This document shows, in pieces, positions 35,539-41,527 of a stretch of 64,000 bases of DNA; positions within the stretch are counted from its first letter, which is position 1, and every line of letters begins with the position of its first letter. A model generated the notes under the pieces. The model worked only from the letters and a program-made list of their open reading frames with translations. It searched no databases and was not told the origin of the DNA. The position numbers and the translations under genes were made by a program. The stretch comes from Aquimonas sp044377145 (GTDB lineage Bacteria; Pseudomonadota; Gammaproteobacteria; Xanthomonadales; Xanthomonadaceae). Location of the stretch: contig NZ_JBILJQ010000015.1 in the NCBI RefSeq assembly GCF_044377145.1, positions 18,305 through 82,304 of the forward strand. The letters run 5' to 3'.

Positions 35539-35565
35539 TCAAGCACTGCGCTGACCTGCCGATAA
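35539..35565 (+). promoter_or_regulatory. Sigma-28 (FliA) promoter for the short chemoreceptor
   Basis: TCAAG (35539-35543), a 14-base spacer and GCCGATAA (35558-35565) fit the FliA promoter: the -10 is identical to the E. coli consensus and the spacing equals that of TAAAGTTT-N11-GCCGATAA. It lies 27 bases upstream of the ATG at 35593, in the gap after cheB. It implies that this receptor is made together with late flagellar genes, separately from the cheRDB operon. Confidence 0.8.
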
Positions 35566-35592
35566 CTGCACGAGTCAAAGGAAGCATCGAAT

Positions 35593-36777
35593 ATGCACAC
35601 CGGAATCCTGATCCGCATGACACCCGCGCTGCTGCTGAGCATCGCCCTCGTCATCGCGCAATTCGTCGACTGGCCGCAGGGCATCAACCTCGCCCTGATG
35701 ACCACGATGTTCCTTGCCTGGGGCGCCTTCGGCTGGTGGTTCGCCAGCTACGCACATGCGCTGTCGCCCGACGAATCACGCCTGCTGAAAGAGCAGGACC
35801 AACTGCTCGGCGAGCTGCGCGAGTTCGTTTCGCGTGAGGTCTCCGGCTCACAGCAGGAGATCCGGCGCACGCGAACGCTGTTGAACCAGTCAGTCAGCAA
35901 ACTGGCCGACAGTTTCCAGACCATGAATGCCACCGCCCGACATCAGACCCAGACCCTGGCCAAAATCGTCGACCGCAGCAGCGAAGGCAAAAGCATCGAC
36001 GTGCGGCGTTTCGCCTCCGAGGCCAGCCGCCACATGGGCGACCTGACCTCGGCGCTGGAGCAGGTCAGCGAGCAGAGCGCGATCACGGTCAATCACATCG
36101 ACGCGATGACCCAGCATCTGGAAGGCATCTTCGCCCTGCTGGAAGACGTGAAATCGATCGCCGACCAGACCAACCTGCTGGCCTTGAACGCCGCCATCGA
36201 AGCCGCGCGCGCCGGTGAAGCAGGCCGTGGCTTTGCGGTGGTCGCCGATGAAGTACGCAGCCTGTCGGAGCGCTCGACCAGCTTCAACGAGCAGATCCGC
36301 AAGCTGGCGAACAGTTCAAAGGATGCTGTGCACAAGGTGCGCGACACCGTGTCCAGCATGGCCACCCGCGATCAAAGTCGCAGCAACCAGGCCAAGCACG
36401 AAGCCGCCAAACTGTTCTCGCAGGTGGAGGAAATCAACGACAGCCTGACCGCCGGCATCAGCGAAGTGGCCAGCAGCGCCCGCGTGATCGACCAGTCTGT
36501 GGCCGAGGCAGTGCGCTCGCTGCAGTTCGAGGACATCGTCACTCAGGCGCTTGGCGCCGCCGAGAAGCACCTCGAACGCCTGGAAGCCATCAACCGTGAC
36601 GCCACCGGCCTGCAGCAACTGCTGAGCAGCACCGGCGGCGGCAGCAGTCGCGGCAAACTCGAAGCCCTGACCGCCCTGCACAAGCGCGTGCGCGAACTTC
36701 GTGACAACTGGCAGCCGGTCGCGCACAAGCCGGTCTCGCAGACGGATATGGCTGCGGGTGGAGTGGATTTGTTCTGA
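35593..36777 (+). CDS. Short chemoreceptor with a CheZ-like D-x-x-x-Q segment
   Basis: A 394-residue receptor. Two membrane helices (about 9-27 and 31-53) are joined by a loop of only a few residues, so there is essentially no periplasmic sensor and no HAMP. The signalling tip (about 191-213) reads DQTNLLALNAAIEAARAGEA, a different class from the other receptors here. After it, AVRSLQFEDIVTQALGAAEK contains D314 and Q318 in the D-x-x-x-Q arrangement of the CheZ active site (QEYQDLTGQTIK at D143/Q147 in this window). The protein ends AAGGVDLF, like the end of CheD. It has its own sigma-28-like promoter. Receptor identity is firm; the phosphatase idea is inference. Confidence 0.88.
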   Translation: MHTGILIRMTPALLLSIALVIAQFVDWPQGINLALMTTMFLAWGAFGWWFASYAHALSPDESRLLKEQDQLLGELREFVSREVSGSQQEIRRTRTLLNQSVSKLADSFQTMNATARHQTQTLAKIVDRSSEGKSIDVRRFASEASRHMGDLTSALEQVSEQSAITVNHIDAMTQHLEGIFALLEDVKSIADQTNLLALNAAIEAARAGEAGRGFAVVADEVRSLSERSTSFNEQIRKLANSSKDAVHKVRDTVSSMATRDQSRSNQAKHEAAKLFSQVEEINDSLTAGISEVASSARVIDQSVAEAVRSLQFEDIVTQALGAAEKHLERLEAINRDATGLQQLLSSTGGGSSRGKLEALTALHKRVRELRDNWQPVAHKPVSQTDMAAGGVDLF

Positions 36778-36998
36778 TACCGACGCGGCCGGGATTCGGG
36801 ATAGCGTGAGGCCGCCGCAGGTGGATTGACTGACTCCTGGGCATCAGGGCGGAGGGCAGCGCGAGTCCGCCGAGTCCCGGGCGTGCGCCCACTCGTGGTC
36901 ACTCAATGCTTCGAGCGTTTGCGCCCGCGCAAAACTCAGCCTGCCGGCGCGCGCCGATGCTAGCCTTGCCTGCCCCATGCCCGGCTAACGCTCGAACG

Positions 36999-37601
36999 AT
37001 GTCAGGCTCGAACGCAATCGACCCACATACACGCTTGGTGGAGCTGATCGCCGTTGAGGAACGCGAGCGCCAGCGTATCGCCCACGAGCTGCATAGCGAG
37101 ATCGGCCAGGACCTGACCGCCGCCCTGTTGACCCTGCAGTTCTTCGCCGCCGAGGGCCTGCCCGCGGATGAGGTGGCCGGCGTTGCGGATTGCGTGCGCA
37201 CCGCACTGGAGCGCGTGCGCGCCCTTTCAATCCGGCTGCGCCCCCCGCTGCTGGATGAGATCGGACTGGAAGCTGCGCTCCGGTCCAGCCTCGATCAAAT
37301 CGCCAGTCGACGCGGTTTGCGGCTGAAGCTTGAGATCAGCGCGCTACCGCCCAAGCTTCCCGCGACCGTGGAAATCAGCGTGTTCCGCCTGAGCCAAAGC
37401 CTGGCAGAGGCCTGCCCGCGTGACGCGGAACTGCGCTGCAGCCTGACCGTGTCCCATGGGCAACTGCAGTTGGACGCCGATCTCAATGGCGCAGCCTTGC
37501 CCACCGCCTGGCGTGCTGAGGGCAGCGCTCGCGCCGAGGTGTTGGGCGCGCAGTGCGATTGGAGTGCAGCGTCGCTGCGGCTGACCGTCACCGTTGCGTG
37601 A
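36999..37601 (+). CDS. Histidine-kinase-like protein with degenerate ATPase domain
   Basis: A 200-residue protein. Residues 14-85 match the NarX-type phosphoacceptor domain: ERERQRIAHELHSEIGQDLT (candidate phospho-His in AHELH) and IRLRPPLLDEIGLEAALRSS. The following region keeps only the outline of an ATPase domain: where an N-box would be it reads VFRLSQSLAEACPRDAEL, and no D-x-G-x-G or other glycine-rich box is seen, so it cannot be an ordinary kinase. It may be a phosphotransfer or dimerising partner of another system. No membrane segment is present. ATG 36999 was chosen; the frame opens at 36906. Confidence 0.65.
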   Translation: MSGSNAIDPHTRLVELIAVEERERQRIAHELHSEIGQDLTAALLTLQFFAAEGLPADEVAGVADCVRTALERVRALSIRLRPPLLDEIGLEAALRSSLDQIASRRGLRLKLEISALPPKLPATVEISVFRLSQSLAEACPRDAELRCSLTVSHGQLQLDADLNGAALPTAWRAEGSARAEVLGAQCDWSAASLRLTVTVA

Positions 37602-37755
37602 ACTCAGCGATCGCCGGGTGCGCAGCCACGCAGCACTTCGAGCATCATCTCGTCTGTTGGCTGCGACACGCCGCAGATGCGACACAATCGTCGGCGCAGA
37701 CGACACCGCGCGCGTGCCGAGTTGCGCAGACCCATTACCCTTGCAAGGAACGCCC

Positions 37756-38160
37756 ATGCCCCAACTACCCAGCGGCCGCCACATCGGCATCAGCCAGGAC
37801 CGTCTGTACGACTGGGCCGAACAGGCTGAATTCGCAGCCTTGAGCGAAGTTCTCCTGAACGCTCAAGCGCCCGATGATCTGCACGACTTGATCGACCTGA
37901 TCGAGTACGCCGACGGCAGTGCGCCACCGAGCGCCGATGAGCCCGATCAGGGCGAGCCGTATCTGAGCGAGGTTAGCATCAGGGACATCGGCAGCCCTGA
38001 CTGTCCGTGGCCCGAAGCAGACCAACAGGCCCTGCTGACCTGGCTGCACAGCGATCGCACCCGCGGCTGGCTGGAAGAAACACTGCAGGAGCTGCGCGCG
38101 ATGCTGGCGGACAAATCTGCGCCCAAGGCAACGCGAGGAATGCGCAAGGACGAGCACTGA
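37756..38160 (+). CDS. Hypothetical acidic protein
   Basis: A 134-residue soluble, acidic protein that I do not recognise. It has an aromatic N-terminal half (QDRLYDWAEQAEFAALSEVL), an Asp-rich middle (DDLHDLIDLIEYADG) and a C-terminal helix (GWLEETLQELRAMLADK) with a basic end. No signal peptide, membrane segment or Cys pair is seen. AAGGA sits well placed before the ATG; the upstream in-frame extension from 37594 overlaps the previous gene and was discarded. It is the last + strand gene before the tRNA/ribosomal block. Confidence 0.6.
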   Translation: MPQLPSGRHIGISQDRLYDWAEQAEFAALSEVLLNAQAPDDLHDLIDLIEYADGSAPPSADEPDQGEPYLSEVSIRDIGSPDCPWPEADQQALLTWLHSDRTRGWLEETLQELRAMLADKSAPKATRGMRKDEH

Positions 38161-38268
38161 CAAAGCTCGCGGCTCCGTGGAGATGGTGCCGAGTGGCAGC
38201 GACGGCCATTGCACAGTGGGGGCATGCAGCCTCGCTGTGCAGCGCGTCAGCGACGGCAAGTTCCGAAG

Positions 38269-38344
38269 TGGTGGGCCCACCAGGATTCGAACCTGGAACC
38301 GAGGGATTATGAGTCCCCTGCTCTAACCGTTGAGCTATAGGCCC
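38269..38344 (-). tRNA. tRNA-Ile (CAT anticodon, lysidine type)
   Basis: The reverse strand folds as a 76-base tRNA: acceptor GGGCCTA/TGGGCCC, D arm with AGCTCAACGGTTAGAGC, anticodon loop CTCATAA, T arm with GGTTCGAATCC, and an encoded CCA end. The anticodon stem-loop GGGGACTCATAATCCCT resembles the tRNA-Ile2 type, in which TilS changes the CAT anticodon to read AUA, rather than elongator or initiator Met. It is transcribed in the same direction as tRNA-Gln and rpsI. Confidence 0.92.
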
Positions 38345-38480
38345 GAGGCGATGTGCCGTCGGTGAGAAAGCAGCGCGACTGTAAGCAGATCTTGCGAGAG
38401 CACTGCTGCGGCGCGGCAGCCCACCGCAAGTCCACCAGGCGAGCAACATGCAGGAGCGGTCAAATCTGGCCGCAAAAACA

Positions 38481-38504
38481 AAAGGCCCGCATGCGCGGGC
38501 CTTT
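38481..38504 (-). terminator. Intrinsic terminator after tRNA-Gln
   Basis: AAAGGCCCGC-ATGC-GCGGGCCTTT is a perfect 10-bp stem with a 4-base loop. Read on the - strand it is followed by TGTTTTTG (complement of 38473-38480), giving a good Rho-independent terminator just past the 3' end of tRNA-Gln. It separates tRNA-Gln from tRNA-Ile. Confidence 0.85.
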
Positions 38505-38508
38505 CGAT

Positions 38509-38582
38509 TGGCTGGGGGACTAGGATTCGAACCTAGATAGGCAGAGTCAGAGTCTGCAGTCCTACCGTTAGACGATCCCCCA
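38509..38582 (-). tRNA. tRNA-Gln (CTG)
   Basis: The reverse strand gives a 74-base tRNA with acceptor TGGGGGA paired to TCCCCCA, D arm GTCTAACGGTAGGAC, anticodon stem-loop CAGACTCTGACTCTG with anticodon CTG, T arm CTAGGTTCGAATCCTAG and an encoded CCA end. The unpaired or weak first base pair is typical of tRNA-Gln. It lies downstream of rpsI on the same strand with 51 bases between. Confidence 0.95.
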
Positions 38583-38633
38583 AAAACCGGATCGCTCTTG
38601 CCGCGCGCGGGCGGCAAAGATACAGCAAAAGCT

Positions 38634-39026
38634 TTAGCGCTTCGAGAACTGGGTCGCGCGGCGTGCCTTGTGCAGACCGACCTTCTTGCGCTCGACTTCG
38701 CGAGCATCGCGGGTCATGAACCCGGCCCGGCGCAGCGGCGAACGCATGGCTTCGTCGTACTCGACCAGAGCACGGGAAATGCCGAGGCGAATCGCACCGG
38801 CCTGCCCGGTGGTGCCGCCGCCGGCAACCGTAACGAGGATGTCGAACTTCTCCGACATCTCGGTCAGCACAAGCGGCTGGCGGACAATCATGCGGGCCGT
38901 CTCGCGACCGAAGTACTGGTCGAGCGGCTTGTCGTTGACGATGATGGCGCCGCTACCGTTGCGCAGGAACACGCGAGCGGTGGAGGATTTGCGGCGGCCG
39001 GTGCCGTAGTTCTGGTTGAGAGCCAT
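38634..39026 (-). CDS. rpsI: Ribosomal protein S9
   Basis: A 130-residue S9, the family's usual length. It contains NYGTGRRKSSTARVFLRNG, TVAGGGTTGQAGAIRLGISR and the characteristic basic C-terminus ending RRATQFSKR, whose last Lys/Arg reaches the P-site tRNA. It follows rplM by 18 bases on the same strand, the near-universal rplM-rpsI pair. Confidence 0.99.
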   Translation of the reverse strand: MALNQNYGTGRRKSSTARVFLRNGSGAIIVNDKPLDQYFGRETARMIVRQPLVLTEMSEKFDILVTVAGGGTTGQAGAIRLGISRALVEYDEAMRSPLRRAGFMTRDAREVERKKVGLHKARRATQFSKR

Positions 39027-39044
39027 GTTCAGTCAGATCCTGTC

Positions 39045-39473
39045 TCAGATGTCCAGCGTCTGCGGCTGCTGGGCGGTGTGCGGATGCTCGGAGCCCTTGT
39101 AGACCTTGAGCTTGCGAAACATCGCGCGACCCAGCGGGTTCTTCGGCAGCATGCCCTTCACGCCGATCTCGATCGCGCGTTCGGGGTGGCGGTCGAGTGC
39201 CTGGCCGAGGGTTTCGGACTTCATGTTGCCGATGTAGCCGGTGAACCGGTAATACATCTTGTCCTGAAGCTTGTTACCGGTGACGGCAATTTTTTCCGCG
39301 TTGATCACGACGATGTAATCGCCGGTATCGACATGCGGGGTGAATACGGGCTTGTGCTTACCGCGCAGGCGGCTGGCCAGCTCGGAGCACAGTCGGCCGA
39401 GCGTCTTGCCGCTGGCGTCGACCAGATACCAGTCGCGCTTGACGGTCTCCGGCTTGGCGCTGAAGGTCTTCAT
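39045..39473 (-). CDS. rplM: Ribosomal protein L13
   Basis: A 142-residue L13, the standard length. It starts MKTFSAKPETVKRDWYLVDA and includes GDYIVVINAEKIAVTGNK and GMLPKNPLGRAMFRKLKVY. ATG 39473 was chosen by alignment in mind with E. coli L13; the frame is open for another 50 codons upstream without conserved residues. It is the first gene of the rplM-rpsI pair and is divergent from the glcF-like gene, with a 130-base shared promoter region. Confidence 0.99.
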   Translation of the reverse strand: MKTFSAKPETVKRDWYLVDASGKTLGRLCSELASRLRGKHKPVFTPHVDTGDYIVVINAEKIAVTGNKLQDKMYYRFTGYIGNMKSETLGQALDRHPERAIEIGVKGMLPKNPLGRAMFRKLKVYKGSEHPHTAQQPQTLDI

Positions 39474-39603
39474 GACAGCTCCCAAAGGGAATGCGAGGAC
39501 GAAAGACCGCGAAGGATAGCGGCCTTTTCCGGGTGACGCAAGCGCGCACCGCAGGGATTGCCGCCAAGGCAGGGCCTGGCGGAGCCGCGTATTCTGACTG
39601 CAA

Positions 39604-40761
39604 ATGTCTCCAGATGCCAGCCCCAAGCCTGAATCTTCTCTCGCGCGCCTGATCGAGCTGGCGGACTCCTGTGTTCTGTGTGGGCTGTGCCTGCCGCATT
39701 GCCCGACCTATCAGGTTGCTACGCAGGAGAGCGAATCACCGCGAGGGCGGATCATGCTCGCGCGCTCGCTGGCGTGCTCGCCGGGCAGTCTCGATGCCAG
39801 CCTGTTCGCGGCGCTCGACCACTGCCTTGGCTGCGGTCGCTGCGAGCGGGTGTGCCCGGCGCAGGTGCGTTACTCCGACATCCTGGCGCTGACCCGCGCG
39901 GAACTGCGTCGACGCAGAACCGAACCGCTGCGCTTGCGTGCGCTGCTGTGGGCGAGTCGACGACCACGTGCTGCAGGCCGCGTGCTACGCGCACTGAAAC
40001 CCCTGCGTGCGCTGCTGCCGCGACGACTGCGACCGATCCTTGGCTCTGCATCGGCGCCAGTCGTTTCCGAACGACCCGATGTGGGCATTGGACTGCTCAC
40101 CGGCTGCGTCGCGGGCGGTCTGGACGCGGCCGCACACGCCGCGGCCCTGCGCGTTCTGCAGGCCTGCGGCCATGCAGTCGACGTGCCGACTGCAGCCGCA
40201 TGCTGTGGATCACTGGCACGGCACGCTGGCCGACTGCAGCAATGCGAACAGCAGGCCGTCGCTGCGCGCGCACTCTGGCAGGGGCGCCGGCCGCAGGCGC
40301 TGCTGAGCATCGCCTGCGGCTGTCACGCAGGCTTTGCCGCCGCGCTGTGCAGCGTGGCACCGGTGCAGGATGTATTCGCCTTCCTGGGCGCAGATGCCAG
40401 TTTCCGCGCTCTCGCACTGCGCCCAAGCGATGAGCGCGTCGCGCTGCATCTGCCCTGCACACAGCGCAGCACGCCCGCGGCGGCGCAGACCGTGCGCGCG
40501 GTGCTTGCGTGCATTCCCGGGCTGGCGATCCACGAGCTTGCCGATACCGGCTGCTGCGGTGCTGCCGGCGCGCATGTGCTGCTGTTCCCCGCGCGCGCGG
40601 ATGCGTTGCGCGAGCCGCTGCTCGACGCGGTCTTGGCAGCCGGCGCCACTACACTGGTGACCACCAACATCGGCTGCCGACTGCATCTGCAGGCTGCGGC
40701 CACTCTTGCCGGAATCCGAATCCGCCACCCGCTCGAACTGATCGCCGAGGCCCTGCCGTGA
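39604..40761 (+). CDS. glcF: GlcF-like iron-sulfur oxidoreductase subunit
   Basis: A 385-residue protein with two ferredoxin-type 4Fe-4S motifs, CVLCGLCLPHCP and CLGCGRCERVCP, in the first 90 residues, followed by two CCG domains (AACCGSLARHAG and TGCCGAAGAHVL). This is the layout of GlcF, the electron-transfer subunit of glycolate oxidase. No glcD or glcE is adjacent, so the substrate is uncertain and another lactate/glycolate-type dehydrogenase partner is possible. The stop overlaps the GTG start of coq7. It diverges from rplM. Confidence 0.85.
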   Translation: MSPDASPKPESSLARLIELADSCVLCGLCLPHCPTYQVATQESESPRGRIMLARSLACSPGSLDASLFAALDHCLGCGRCERVCPAQVRYSDILALTRAELRRRRTEPLRLRALLWASRRPRAAGRVLRALKPLRALLPRRLRPILGSASAPVVSERPDVGIGLLTGCVAGGLDAAAHAAALRVLQACGHAVDVPTAAACCGSLARHAGRLQQCEQQAVAARALWQGRRPQALLSIACGCHAGFAAALCSVAPVQDVFAFLGADASFRALALRPSDERVALHLPCTQRSTPAAAQTVRAVLACIPGLAIHELADTGCCGAAGAHVLLFPARADALREPLLDAVLAAGATTLVTTNIGCRLHLQAAATLAGIRIRHPLELIAEALP

Positions 40762-41405
40762 GTACGCTGCGCAAACTGTCGAGCCTGGATCGGCTGATCG
40801 CCGATCTCGACCATGCCCTGCTGACCTCCACCACCGATGCGACGCTGCCGGCGCGACCCAATCCTGCAGCGGATGCGCAATCAGCTGCATTGGACCCGAC
40901 CCAACGTCGGCACGTGGCCGGACTGATGCGGATCAACCACGCTGGCGAGGTCTGCGCTCAGGCGCTCTACCTTGGGCAGGCCCGGGTCGCCCGCGACGAA
41001 GCCACGCGGCAGCATCTGTTGCATGCAGCGCAGGAGGAAGCTGATCACCTGGCCTGGTGTGGACAACGTCTACGCGAGCTCAACGACCGGGCCAGCCTGC
41101 TCAATCCGCTGTGGTACGCCGGCAGCTATGCGATTGGTATGGCCGCGGGCTTGGCCGGGGATGGCTACAACCTCGGTTTCGTTGTTGAGACTGAACGCCA
41201 GGTCGAATCGCATCTGGCGGAGCATTTGCGCCAGATGCCGGAAGGCGATCACCGCAGCCGGCAGATTCTGCAGCGCATGCAGGCCGAGGAGGCCGAGCAT
41301 GCGCAAGCCGCACTGGATGCAGGTGCACGTGAGTTGCCGGCGCCAGTTCCACGGCTGATGCGTGCGGTCAGCCACCTGATGAAGCTGGGCGCCTACCGGC
41401 TGTAG
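40758..41405 (+). CDS. coq7: Coq7, demethoxyubiquinone hydroxylase
   Basis: A 215-residue di-iron monooxygenase for the last hydroxylation in ubiquinone synthesis. Iron ligands are visible in RINHAGEVCAQALYLGQ, QEEADHLAWC, TERQVESHL and AEEAEHAQAALDAGA. Start is GTG 40758, overlapping the stop of the glcF-like gene (GTGA). The open frame upstream lies inside that gene in another phase and was rejected. Coq7 near speD and clp is an arrangement typical of Xanthomonadaceae relatives. Confidence 0.95.
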   Translation: MSTLRKLSSLDRLIADLDHALLTSTTDATLPARPNPAADAQSAALDPTQRRHVAGLMRINHAGEVCAQALYLGQARVARDEATRQHLLHAAQEEADHLAWCGQRLRELNDRASLLNPLWYAGSYAIGMAAGLAGDGYNLGFVVETERQVESHLAEHLRQMPEGDHRSRQILQRMQAEEAEHAQAALDAGARELPAPVPRLMRAVSHLMKLGAYRL

Positions 41406-41527
41406 TCGCAACTGCGACGCCCCCCAGCGAGACGACCCGATGTCCGCTGTGCGAGCGACTTCACGTTCTCTACACTCCCGCAACCCGCGCCCCCGATCGG
41501 CGGCGCGCGTCTTACCTGGAGCTGTGC

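Noticed and set aside
36906..36998. Longer start for the kinase-like protein
   Set aside because: The added 31 residues are Ala/Pro/Cys-rich without conserved character and the later ATG begins directly before the helical domain.
38269..38344. tRNA with CAT anticodon as tRNA-Met
   Set aside because: The anticodon arm and body resemble the lysidine-modified tRNA-Ile2 type; initiator features (three G-C pairs in the anticodon stem with an unpaired first base) are absent.
38598..38617. TTGCCGC/GCGGCAA inverted repeat after rpsI as terminator
   Set aside because: Only 7 bp of stem and no adjacent T run on the - strand; the hairpin at 38481-38504 is much better.
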